Below are positions 36,310-48,688 of a DNA stretch of 64,000 bases, in pieces. Numbering within the stretch: position 1 is the first letter of the stretch; every line of letters begins with the position of its first letter. Under the pieces are notes generated by a model, which was given only the letters and a program-made list of their open reading frames with translations, did no database searches and was not told the DNA's origin. Source of the DNA: Atopsyche davidsoni (lineage: Eukaryota; Arthropoda; Insecta; Trichoptera; Hydrobiosidae); assembly GCA_022113835.1 (NCBI GenBank), contig JAILWY010000014.1:7317501-7381500 (forward strand), written 5' to 3'. Position numbers and translations under genes: made by a program.

Positions 36310-39300
36310 TTAATTAAAAACATGCCTTTATAATGTAGCCTTTGTCATGGAGGCCCGCACACGTTCAGTAAGGGGGATCGTCTCCGAGTGTAAAATTTTA
36401 GCCACTCTTGCTGTGTAGATACTGTAAAATATGTTCATTAAGATTAATTTATTCGTAAAGTACGAAACGTGCTCACGAATACAAAAAACTTAATTACAGC
36501 ATTAAATGAACATAAAAGATATAAAAAAATGCCTATGCATCTTTGAAAGCTACGCATGCGACGTGTATTGATTTTATACCTTCTACTTGCGTAGATTTTC
36601 TACGCGTTAACTCAATTTATCACGCGATAAATAACACAATTTGAAAGTCATTTATAGCTTTTGGATATTTATAAAGGGAAACTAAAAAATCCATTTTTCG
36701 CAGAATCTCTGAAAGCCTATTAAAAAATAAAATTAAGCAATAAAAAGCAAAAAAACAAATATTTGTTTATGAACTAATACAAAATACTCTTTACACAGTT
36801 CATTTTTTTTTTAAATATACCATTTTGGCCATGACAGAATAATTAATTTTGTGCTACGAAAAACCAGTTAATTATTTTAATATTATTTTTGTTTAAATTA
36901 CTTTTAAACATTATTTCAAACACATTTTAGATTTAATAGAGTTCGATAAAGCAATAAAGATTGAATTATCAATCATGAAAAAAGTAAGCAAGAATAATCA
37001 ATTTTCGCATTTGATTAAAGCTGTATTTTTTCCGTAAATTCTCGTCTCGGCGTGCACGGATGCTAAGAGTGTGAAATTTATTGCGATCAATATCGACAAG
37101 GTGGTTTGGATCAGTCCAATAAAAACGATAATGTTGAATTATTTTGAAATTAATGTTTACACGTCTGAAAAAGATAGCGTCTCGCCGGAGGGTATTGACT
37201 TCGCCAATGAAGTTGGGTACAGACGATCCACGCAAAACGCTGCATCCTCTTCTGCGGCTATCTTTGTGGCGTTGGTTATTAATACGTCGAGCGTCTGGGT
37301 TCGCGACCGGTTAGAGGCAAAAATCGGAGATATTACAGGGAGAAGTTTGATGCATAATCAGCCGGATGTCAATATTACCGGATGTCAATATTAGCATACT
37401 TAATGTCATATCCGAAACGAAATTCAGCAATTCTCATATTTCATCATTCTCACTTTCATAAATGTCGGATTACAATTAGTTAAAACCACGATACTGGTTT
37501 TAATAAAAAAACTAAACTCATATAAGAATAAAAATAAAATTTTAATATTTACAATTGATTATTTTTAGTCACCTATTGTTTAGATAATGTGTCGCTGTGG
37601 TGTAGGTAATTTCGTGATATATTGTATGCAAGTTGGTTACAGTAATACGTGCGCCTAATCTATTGTGTGGTCGGAGTGCACAAAAAAGTGAATCAGCCCT
37701 ATTAGTCACGTCCAGATGATGTCGTGCGTGAGTCGTGACCCGAGAGTCCGGCACAAACTAGGGTTGTCAGTTACTGTTTTTCGTGTCACTTAATCACGAC
37801 AGCGCTTTCTTCATTCATTCAGACTAATGAATATTCACAACGCGGTGAATAAATATTTGAATATAAACTTTATAAAAATCAAATTGTGATAAGAAAGGCA
37901 TCGTTCATTTTAATCCATCAATTTATTGTTGATGATAACATGTAGTTGCATAATTAAAAATACTTGCAATACTTAGATTTTTTAACAATATAATTATAAC
38001 TCTCCATTACCACAGTAAAATTAAGCTACAAATGTATTTTCAATGAGTTGTGTACAATAATTTAAAAAAATTATATTCGCGTAGAAATGCTTTTTTTTAG
38101 ACCCAGGGCATGTTCAATTAATTATTATAAGAATTTGAAATTCGTTGAAAAAAAAAAAACGAAATATTAGAGAAAAGGGCAAGGCAAAGATTACGTTTGA
38201 ATAATACGCACAACGCTCGTGTTATATGTTGCATTTGTGAGTTTTTAACAATGGAAAATATTTTTAGTGAGGGCTATACCGGGAAGTATAAATTCGGCTT
38301 ACTCACCTCGGCAAGTGCAGCTGCACGACTTTTGGTTCTGTTCAGATGTCGAGTTGACCTGAACATCTGTCACCCTCGCCCGCATTTTGCATAACCAAGA
38401 AATATTATTTTAAATAATTTATTGAATATTACTTTCAGATACTATCGGCGATGTCCTCTCCAGGTGTTACTCCCTTGCAACAAACAAAAAATATATAACC
38501 ATTTGCGTATGTATAAGCTTAATGATAAATGAATTCACTACTCACTTTGAATATCTATACAAGTCAACGCGAGGCTGACGGCTCTGGCAAGTTCAAATTT
38601 GCAAGTCCTCTGAATTACGAGCATATTCACCGAGGGAAATTCATTTTTAGTTTATTCCGTGAATTTGTTGAAACATGTGTGCAACATTTGTTTTAGCTGT
38701 TGTATAACTATAATTTATCAAATTAATTGTGATAATTTTATCAAAATACATACAAATGACATGAATCGAAGAACAAATCTAATAATGATCAAACTTCAGA
38801 TGTTAAAAATGGGTCTGATATTGAACTCATATACATTTTTAAACAAGCGTTTATTATAAATCTATTTTATCATAAATTTAGATGATATTATTATACCATA
38901 AAATGTTTACAATGTCGTAATAATCATTTTGATCATGTATGTATTTGACACTGTATTATAAAAGTAATCAAAAATCAGATTAGCAGCAATAACTATATAT
39001 ATATCAATATAATATAGAAGCTTATAAATAATGATGCGAGCTTCATATTTATTTCTTATTATTAATTATTTAATCGTAAAAGTTAGTGTTATGTTGTGGG
39101 GCTTACAAGATGTTCAGGTGGTAGCGTATGCTAGAGTAGAATTATTCTAAGCAAAATTTATTTAAATTTCTAATAATATTCACTACATACACAGGATCAT
39201 TGTTTTGTATCTGTATTATGATACAATGATGTAAATAGTCATTGACCATAAAAATAATTTAAAAAAAAAAAGTTTATGGAGAGTAATGCACCCCTCGGCC

Positions 39301-39390
39301 ATATATCGGTTAAAAACCATAAATTGTCTATTCCCTCTAGTCAGCTCATTACAATTACGAACACTAATTGAAGGAGCATTTTCGAGCGCG
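36310..39390. other. AT-rich stretch with GC-richer patches, no gene supported
   Basis: Frames on both strands near 36969-37394 are open but start with non-ATG codons and match nothing I know. A GC-richer patch near 37610-37810 has no supported exon. Confidence 0.45.
37362..37393 (+). repeat. 16 bp tandem duplication
   Basis: CCGGATGTCAATATTA occurs twice back to back without a mismatch, which indicates a recent duplication. Confidence 0.9.
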
Positions 39391-39394
39391 GTGG

Positions 39395-39475
39395 GCATTT
39401 GTCTCGGCGGGCGGCGCGGAGTATAAATAGGTGGACGCGCTGGGATATTATTATACCGACTCCTTTCACTGCCAC
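39395..39475 (+). promoter_or_regulatory. Strong TATA-type core promoter candidate
   Basis: TATAAATA at 39422-39429 is directly preceded by a GC-rich block (GGCGGGCGGCGCGGAG) and followed by GGTGGACGCGC. This GC-TATA-GC arrangement in AT-rich DNA is the best core-promoter match in the window. Transcription would start about 30 bp downstream on the plus strand. Nearby ATGs open only very short frames (for example 12 codons near 39516), so any transcript would begin with a non-coding exon. A fair acceptor (TGTCTTCACAG at about 39642) follows, with 18 codons (AVTELVTDLRLANSLPLI) to a stop. Confidence 0.45.
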
Positions 39476-39479
39476 AGGC

Positions 39480-42400
39480 GCATCTGGATATTCAATCATG
39501 ATCATGTTGTGACATGGTCATGGCTTCAAGTATAATTGGGAATTCGAACTAAACGCAAATAAACAATCACTATTATTCAGCAGTAATTGTTGAATTTATA
39601 TGGCACTAATTATTTTTAAAAAAAAATATGATGTCTTCACAGGCAGTAACAGAACTTGTGACTGATTTGCGATTAGCCAATAGCCTCCCTTTAATTTGAG
39701 TCTTTTCTATGGTTTTGCCTAAGTAAGTCGCGAAGTGTGTAGAGGGCTTATTGGTTATGGCGAAAATTTAATTCATGATCATATTTTAACTCAAAAGGCA
39801 GCAGGGCTTTATATAAAATATGCCATAAGGTGCCCGCCTGGAGGAATTCCTGAGCCAAGGCTTGCTTGGCGTCCGTGTCGTATGCAAGTCACCTGCCTCT
39901 GGTTTAAGATATTTATTTGCAGAATTGAACTTGGAAAATTAATATTAACCAAAGTTCATTACAAATATATATAATATCTTAACTTATAATATATTGCGTA
40001 TTAGGATTGTTACCTCGTGAGTATTTACGTGGATGCGAATTATTAAATTAAACACAGGAGAGTCTCACGAGGCGCGGCCCGCCCAGTAAATGCACCACGC
40101 AAGAGTGACTTCTGACAAAGGAAAGGGCTGACAATCACCTGGAGAATACAAATTGAGAATCGTATCATTCATATTGGACGAAAAGCTTGGGGAAAGGCGT
40201 CATCAGTACGTATAGATGCAATAAAAGTTATAATATTTATTTAAAAAATCAGTGCTTTAGCTCATAAAAACTTCCTAAAATACAGCTTAGCTAAATTACC
40301 GTACCCAGTAAAATTGATTCAATATTTTTGAAAATTTATATGTACTATATATAAATTTTAATCTTTCAAAAATAGCAAAGAGTTTAAAACTTTAACTAAA
40401 ATAAACCTGAAACTAATTGGCATTGCATACATAGGAATTACCTGCTTTTATAACCACTTGAAAAGTGCCCAAGCGTTATTTAAACTGATAAAACGAAAGG
40501 ATTTACCGGATTGTAAAATTGTATTTCAGTTACACGAGGCTCACAAGCCTCATAAATGGCATGAATCATTTGCACGCACCCCCCAAAGGCGCTGTAGGTC
40601 AGTGACGGTTAAAATATACACGAAATAATAATTATAAATACAGTCCTGCCCTTGGTGCTTCTATTATTCATAGAGTATTGAGTGCGTCAACATTTTACAT
40701 TCATGGGCTCACCCTCCAATAAAAAAACATCGAGGGCTACTCTAAACAAAGCTAATTCAAACAAACACAGTTTGGAGGCTCCGTACTGCAGAGGCGACCC
40801 GAGCCAACCGACTCCGGATAGTGTTGCCTGCACGCACTCCCGGCCTCTTCAAAGCAGCAGTAAACTCAAGTATTTCAAAATATTTATAGGGACTACGTAT
40901 AAAACGCTACATGCCTGCTTTATTTAATTTAATTTTATAGTCATTATACAGTTAACACCCTTACTTCACAAGACGAATCCATTTTCACATTGCGTAGAAA
41001 AAACCAGGCATCGTCTATCTTTAAAAGGTAGTGGTAATACTGTCGCATTCATAACGTTTATAAAATAATATATAAACAGGGAGTTTTCCTACACAAAGCA
41101 TATGTAGAGGCAAAAATGTAAATATATTTCTAATACGAATACTAGGTATTTAGGTATATGAGGATAAAACCGAGCGGATTAGAGATTAGAGAATCTCAAT
41201 AACACTTGGTTTAATTTAGTCGTAAGTATGACCTTCAAGACAACCGTCTTTTCTCCCAGAGGCATTATAAAACAATGTCAATGTCTTCAGACCCTTAAAA
41301 ACATTTCGTCTCTTTGTTATAAATTAAGAGCTACGATGGTTTCAACATTGAATAAATTAAACTCTATTATTTTGATTACTTTACCAATCAAAATTATTCC
41401 CAATTTAATAATACCTCCAATTTACATATTTCAAAATTTGTATTCAAAGTTTTAAAACGAAAATAACTTGATTGGATATTTAAAATTTTAATAACACTGT
41501 CATAAAAATGCCTTTGTAAATATTAATCTTAATTTATAAACATAAAACCGCATCTGCGTTTGACGCCTCAATTTTATTTATTTTTACTTTGAATTGAAAA
41601 AGTATATTTTCATTTGATTAAATTTTGGCATTAGTTTACGATTTCACATTAATTTATGGTTGAAAAATATTGCCAAGAAAGTGCGGTCTTCTATTTAAAT
41701 GCTCCTTAAATTGTATTATTAATGCAATTTTACTTAATTGCGTCATTAGAATTAGGAAAACAGCCAAATGCTAATCATCAGTCATCCGATACTTAATAAA
41801 GCATATTCCGCCAATTTAAAATCAAAAGCCCTTCAATTTGCAATTAATAGAATTAAGACAACTAAACGTAAAAACTCGTACCCGATGTTCGTTTCTGCAA
41901 GACTTTAAATAAGAAATTTAATTTTTTGATATCCGTTTTTTGTTGTTGTTATTTTTGTATATTGATTCGTAAAACTCTTAATTAAATCCAAGAGGTTTGT
42001 GTTTTAATCATGCCTGTGTCTTAAGAAAACAAGCATTCACGTAGTTTTGTTTGTAAGCATTTTAATAGAAAATAAGAAACTCTTCTGAATAAATAATACT
42101 ATTATGCCATTCATAAAAAAACTAATTAAAATTTTCTAAAATTATTTTTGGAGACACCGTGTATAAGCCAGATTTATAATCGGTTTGAACAAAAATACAT
42201 CAGGGGCTATTTTGTTTGTAGTATTTTAAAATGTAAATGAGAAATAATCACACTATAGATGAAAAGTATATATTTATCAGAATTAACCTGTCTGATTATA
42301 AAAGGCCTAACCAAAGACATAAGAGAACTTACTGGCATTTAAGAAGAAAAAAATGTCGAAAGAAATATCAAAGTTTTTAACGGCTCTGTAAAGTTGAGTC

Positions 42401-43920
42401 AGGATAATTGCAGGAGAAATACACTCCCCCATATCCAGTAGAAATTATTGCCTTTAACTTTAGTAACTCGGTTATTTCATACATTAAGTTTTCTCCCGGA
42501 GTAACTTCTTACGTGAGTGCTTTTACCGAGCCCTCCCAGGAATTCCAGTCTCGCCGTATAATATTTAGTTTATTTTTTATGGGACATAAAGAATAGTTAT
42601 GTCACAACATGGCTTTTATCATAAAAATAACCATGGCTACCATTAAAAGACTCTGTTTTAAAAAAGTAGCTTAATAACACACTCTAACTAACTTATTTCC
42701 AAAGCAAGCATCTATTATACTGATGCATATCAAAAATGTCTCGAAATCAATTATATCCTTAAAGTTTAAAAAGTATATATCATAATTATCGATTCATTAA
42801 ATTCAGTCAGGGTTGCGCATTTGTCGCCACATATCAGAGGCTTTAAATCCTATACTAAGAATAATTATAATGCTGTCTCTCTAGCAATGTCTCTAGCAAT
42901 CATCACGCTGAATGGATTTTATATTTGAAAACTTTGTAAACCTTACCGTCTTCAATGTTATTTAAAATCTGTTTCTATGGTGAAATATTTAAATTATGTT
43001 TAATTAGTTATTTTTAGATACAATGTACCGCATGCTGCCAACAAAAACAAATGTGCCACGAGCCTGCGTTTGCGTCTGGAATATTTATCAAATATCGCAT
43101 TGTTACAATAATTAAACAATTTTAATCATTTCCTAGTCCAACTAAACAAACTAAACAAGAAAATATAAATTTTGTAAAAATAAGAAAGAAGTGCATATAT
43201 TTTGTAAAAACCTGTTGTTCTTAGATCCAAAGTTTACAATTCAACTAAAAAAATTATCTCAAACACCTTTTTACGTAAACGTACAGCAATTTGATATTAT
43301 ATCTACAATAATTGTATGCATTAACATTTTCGTAGATCATAAAAAAAGTATTTGGTCAAATAAGTAAGCATAATATTCACGCATATGAAATTTAAGACAT
43401 CGATTAACAGATAAAATTACATCGATTAAATTCCCGTTAAGGCCAAGTCCAAGCCAATGAACAAGAATTAATTTGAAATTAAAAAAAGACTCCGTACAAT
43501 GTAACTGCTAAACAAAGACGAGACGCCCTTCACACATGGTTGAGATTGTATCTTCTTACATGAGGTGTAATTATTCGAGTCGAATGATCGGTGGAAAAGT
43601 TTTGAATCATGCCTAGTGATGAGCACAATTGAACATAACCGATATATATAGTTATTTTTGTAATAATTTAATTACTTTTTGTCATTAAAGTACAGTATGC
43701 TTAAAGAAACCAAAGCGTAAGCATGATCAGCTCAAAGTGAAAATAAAATTTTACTTAGCCGTACAATAAAACATGGCATGTCAGCAAATCAGCCAAAACC
43801 ATTTTAATTATAATATTTACTTTATATTATAAATTATTTCAAGGGAATAAAATTAAAAAAATCGAATGAATATATTGTGAATGAGCTCAAATATTTCTAC
43901 TTAAATGGTTTCGTGATAAA
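39480..43920. other. AT-rich stretch, no gene supported
   Basis: It contains a GC-richer patch at about 39830-39900, another at 40570-40870 with an ATG frame of 74 codons (40703-40927), and a paired ACATCGATTAA at about 43398 and 43420. None has convincing splice, promoter or family support. Confidence 0.45.
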
Positions 43921-43927
43921 ATGATAC

Positions 43928-44662
43928 ACAATATTTTTGACAGAGAGTACTTGGTGGAATTCCATTTTAATATTTTTGAGTAAAATACTTTAGTGATTTT
44001 CCACATGTTCGTTTTTATTTGTGACCGGTTTCGCCAACCTTTCACGTTGGCATTATCAAACAGAGTGAGATTTTATATAATAATAAGCAATTAGGTAAAC
44101 GATTGTTAGAGGGAGAGGTTGTTGGAAAGAGAGAGAGTGATTGTCAGGTGGTAAAACTCGATCGCCAAGAGATTTTAGAGATCAATCGCATAAAAGATAA
44201 CACACCGGAGCACCTGCTTAATGACCATGTTATTTTTAATAAGTCCCCACTACTATTCCCTATTGCTAAATCACATCTTTAAAAAACTATTTACTGCGCA
44301 AAACCTATTATTTACAGATAAACACACTACAGGACAAACTCCAACACAGGATAACTGTTGCTACACCCCAAAGCCACTACTTTAGATAATTACCCCATTA
44401 ATTTGTTCACAAAATTTGCAATTCTATAGAATCCTCCACTTGTCAGGTACATTAAAATCACACTAGCCCTTACCACCTGACAATCACTCTCTCTCTTTCC
44501 AACAACCTCTCCCTCTAACAATTGTTTACCTAATTGCTTATTATTATATAAAATCTCACTCTGTTTGATATTGCCAACGTGAAAGGTTGGCGATACCGGT
44601 CACAAATAAAAAACGAACATGTGGAAAATCACTCAAGTATTTTACTCAAAAATATCAAAATG
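43928..44662. mobile_element. Fold-back (long inverted repeat) non-autonomous transposon
   Basis: Left arm 43963-44154 is the reverse complement of right arm 44470-44662 with only a few mismatches and one extra base. The 315 bp centre is non-coding. The left end carries another 35 bases (ACAATATTTTTGACAGAGAG and onward) that are missing on the right, so the right end is trimmed. The 12-mer AAAATGATACAC lies on both sides (43918-43929 and 44657-44668). It could be a target duplication, but it overlaps the last arm bases and may instead mark a microhomology deletion. A 97% identical half-arm lies at 5172-5310. There is no transposase. The family is not identified. Confidence 0.85.
44021..44066 (-). 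other. Conserved GCCAAC-GTTGGC hairpin with GAAACCGGTC, hammerhead-like layout
   Basis: On the minus strand the arm reads TTTGATAAT, then GCCAACGTGAAAGGTTGGC (a six-pair stem with a loop), then GAAACCGGTCAC. Box, stem, then GAAA followed by a pairing strand is the order seen in hammerhead ribozymes of retroelements, but the first box is TTGATAA where the catalytic core needs CUGANGA. The copy at 5265-5310 keeps GAAACCGGTC; the right arm (44559-44602) has GATA. At best this is a degenerate or independently evolved structure. Confidence 0.25.
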
Positions 44663-46079
44663 ATACACCGTTTGACTTTAAACTTTAACGATTTTTGACA
44701 TCGATCGATTATTCCCATCACTAGCCTTGCAGGCAATCAGACTCCTTTATCCAATCAATGGTGTGACAGCTGCACACAAGACGGCGGCTCGGCGCCTCGT
44801 GCCCTTACTGCAGACCGTTAAGGGTCAACCCATGTCCGCCCGGCACGACACGGTTTAAAAACATATTTGAAATCACATTTCGACACATGTTTTGGAGACT
44901 GTCCGTGATCGAAGTGGCTGGAAGTCCGTTGATATAAAGCTTTTACGCTAGCATATCTCCGTCAACGGAGTATCAACATCATTCAAGTGGTGCGTTTTAA
45001 TGTCTCGATAATAAATCGATAATCGTCATAGCTTCAACATTCTAAAAGGCCAGGCCTCGAAGATGCTCCGTCATTTTTCCAAACTCTTTTCGTTATCATA
45101 AAAATCTGTATTCTCTTTGCTGTAATAATCTTTCTTTTAAAATATTACTAATATTACTAACATACAAAAAATAAGTAAAATTCAATAGTTATGTAAATAC
45201 ATAGTCAGTTTCATGGCCAATGTACACGTTGTAGATATATTTACGACTTGATCTGACACATGCACCGTCGGTAAAAATATTTTTTATATAAAATACCGAG
45301 ACAAATTTTACTACTATTACGCTAGCAGCGGCCATGACAAATCGCCAATAAATCACAAATAAAAAATGTGCCAGATATAATTTTACTTCATACAATACTA
45401 GTTTTCTCTAGAAGCAAGATTAGCATTTTATCATTAGCATTGGAATGGAAATAGTTCAAAGAAGATAACATTGAAATATTTTAGATTTCATTTGCAGTTT
45501 CAGTTTAATATAATTCATTTGCGACATAGCAACTAAAAACCACGCGAGACAGGTTTGAGGCTGACCCGACCCGTGGACCATATGTTTAAAAATTCTAATG
45601 GTTCTTTTAACTGCCACTCACTAGTTTTTTTTTTTACAAAATTCGGCGATCCTCTGCCAAGGCGGGGACCTTTGATTGATTCATATTTTTAATGTTAAGA
45701 TTATCCACGAACCTCACCAACAGCTGTGTGTGAACAACACGAAGGTTCATCATCATGCATGACTTTCAGGTCAAACACAAAAAAATAGCTTTAATATTCA
45801 GATAAATCTCCATTGATTTCATTGGGTAATATTTACCTTTCAATAAGAATGGTTAAAAAAATATATTGTTGGTTGTAAACAGAGTTTTTAGATCCAACTA
45901 GTCCCGATAAAACGGTTAGTATACTTTATTACTATTGGTAGTTTTTTAGAAGTTGAATAATTCGTTGGCTTTATTATTTAATTTACTAAATACTTAATTT
46001 AATAATTATATAAACCTTTTATAAACGTTATTCAAAATTGAAGATACATCATCTACGTGCCTAAACATAATGCTAATCC

Positions 46080-46139
46080 ATTTCTACCGGAATCACTTTT
46101 TGAAGTGATTTTGACTTAGTATCTTCGAGTGGTAGAAAT
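46080..46139. repeat. Nested hairpin
   Basis: The outer arms ATTTCTACC (46080-46088) and GGTAGAAAT (46131-46139) are exact reverse complements. Inside, AATCACTT (46091-46098) and AAGTGATT (46103-46110) form a second perfect stem. The spacing is asymmetric, which argues against a microRNA precursor. Confidence 0.7.
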
Positions 46140-46965
46140 TCTGTCACGGGTCGCCAGTATTTTTTTTAGATGATGAATATATTTTTTTGAGATAGCCAGG
46201 TCTGTTAAAACGCATATGATTACAATAATATGTCAAGTTATAAATGTTAAATAAATGGTAGAAAAATATCATTTTTAATGTTATTATTTTAAAATTTGTA
46301 AAGTTTATTTGATATTCAAGTCTTGCTCACATGTTAAACTAACTTAGCGCCACTGGTAATTCATTAACTGAATAAATATTTTTTTTTAGAAATAATCAGT
46401 TCATTGCCCCTTACAAACAAACAAGACAGACAACATGAGATTCATAAAAAGGTAACAATAACACAAAACATATTTGAACATAGCATTGTAGAGGATGTCG
46501 TAAGTGAAATGTGTACCAAATTAATCAAAATAACGATTACTGGCACCGTATTAAATTACTGCAACAAACCAGATTGAAATAATGGTACTGATGATCTCAC
46601 ACAGTCGGAACCAGAAGTCCCGTTTGTAAGATAAATTTCCAAATGCATATAATGGCTGTATAATCTTTCATTTTATTATTTCTCTCTTGCAATTTGCTCA
46701 AATCTACGATTAATCATGGAATTTGGAGATATAAGCGTAACGGTTAAGTAAAATGGGCCCTTTGTCACGCTTAGAGTTCACAGTCAAATGAAAAGAATTT
46801 TTAAATCCTACATTATTACTATTAGATGTTACGTATATTTTAAAGGCACGTATAAATATGCCTGTATAACTTGTTTTTCGGTCCTAAATTATTCGATCCT
46901 TAAGTCCTAAAATTAAAAACTAAATTTATATGAACAACATATATGAATAGCAGATTACGATCATT

Positions 46966-46995
46966 TATATATATACACACACACACACACACACA
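46966..46995. repeat. Compound (AT)n(AC)n microsatellite
   Basis: Alternating TA followed by about eleven uninterrupted AC units. Confidence 0.9.
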
Positions 46996-47878
46996 TGATG
47001 ATTTTAACCTACTAAGATTAGATTAAAACGCACTGGGCTCCACATCAAGAACAGGCCGTCTCTTATTACATTAATGTCCCTACGACAGATGAGTACTAAT
47101 TGCTCCCTTGAGAACAGAGAGGACCATTGTATGTAGTATCACCGACCGAGTCCCTTGTGAATGTTTATACAATCATTCTATAAAATATCCATTTAGCTGC
47201 ATTAGGCCTATATAATTAGGATTTTAAAATTGTTTTATCCTAACAATTGGTTACATCGTTTAAAATAAAACAAACATGCGATAGCCAATAAGATCGCTGG
47301 TTTTTAAATGTATGTATTAAAATAATAAGATAAAAAGATCTATATATTTTATAATCAATAAAAAATCAAGTATTTTTGGTTGGAATATCGTGCAATATAA
47401 AACTCTTTTGTATGCTCAAACGTTTTCAAAAATATGGCTTTTTTTAAAACGTTTTATAATGTAAGCATCTCCTTATTTCCAATATGAAATTGCGACACCC
47501 GAAGTTGCCATTATGCTCCTCGGTCCATGACAGGATGCCTCTATGGTTGGTTACATGAATTTAAATTGACAGACTACGCTGACCGGGTCACCTCTGTGAA
47601 ACCATCATCTCGTATCGGTAAGTAAGCGAGACTTAAGGTTAATCTTCAGGGACGAAGGACTGTACGGTGGCTACTACCTTACGCCAAAAAAATCTTAGCT
47701 TCATGAAGGTAGGTATAAGGAGAAACATAAAACTTTATTCCTAAAAAAACATTGCCTCTTGAGTGTGACCTCCTTATTAAACACAGATCTTAATTCAACA
47801 CAGTGAATAACAAAGGCCGGGACCTTTACAAAGTCTGGTGAGGGAAAGGAAAATATAAATATATTACTTAAACGTGTA

Positions 47879-47917
47879 AATTAAAATTTCATATATCAAA
47901 TATATGAAATTTTAATT
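47879..47917. repeat. Perfect 18 bp inverted repeat, 3-base loop
   Basis: Arms AATTAAAATTTCATATAT (47879-47896) and its reverse complement (47900-47917) surround a CAA loop. TATATCAAA recurs twice more within 60 bp to the right. Confidence 0.85.
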
Positions 47918-48662
47918 ATATCACATTTATTTATATCAAATATTTATTAACTTATATCAAAAATCGAAAATCAAAGTTTACACGAATTTGTAAACTTTTA
48001 TAAAACTAACTATATTTGTCGTTGCTGCCACCTCGGTGTATTTAACTAATAATATATAAAATGACACACGGCACCTATTATCTCTACAAATACATAATTT
48101 CTCAATGTATTTCTACATCTTCATGCGAGTGATACACGGGTGTGGTAGTTGGAGTAGGGCTGGTTGGGGGATCGCTTTATCAATCTTTCCCCACCCTCGC
48201 GTGTGGGACGCTCCAGGATCTCTAATGGAAAAGAAACGGACAAACTTTAGCCCCCATTCTCAAAAAAAAAATAAGAGTTCAGTTGTAAGTTTACTTTCAT
48301 TGGAGCACTTTTTGCTTCTACACATTAGAGAAACTAAACTTTTTTTTCTGGACGATTCTATAAGTCGTAGAATTTTTAGAAAATATACAAGGTATGCAGA
48401 CCATCATCATAAATAAACTGTAGTAATAAAATAGATTCATGTGGCAATATTACAAGTAATCGCCTACCCCGTTGAATACTAGATCCAAAAATATCAACAA
48501 TTTCTTGCGTCGATAAATCCGTAAATCTATTTTGTTTTGGGCTTTCAGTTAGGATAGTGGTTGCCATTTCATAAATAAAAAAATTAAACGGTAATCTTAA
48601 AATTAACGTATAAATAGTAAATGCACCCAAACGTTGTGTCTCTACATAGAAAAAAAGGGACC

Positions 48663-48688
48663 CATCCCTCTTTAAAAATAGAGGGATG
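48663..48688. repeat. Hairpin CATCCCTCT/AGAGGGATG
   Basis: Nine-base perfect arms around an 8-base AT-rich loop. The stem is GC-richer than its surroundings. Confidence 0.75.

Noticed and set aside
36969..37394. Overlapping frames of 88 and 107 codons on opposite strands
   Set aside because: Both begin with GTG, overlap antisense and match no family. Composition alone explains them.
40703..40927. 74-codon ATG frame in a GC-richer patch
   Set aside because: Length is within chance, the tail is AT-biased, and there is no promoter, splice or family support. Noted only within the surrounding stretch.
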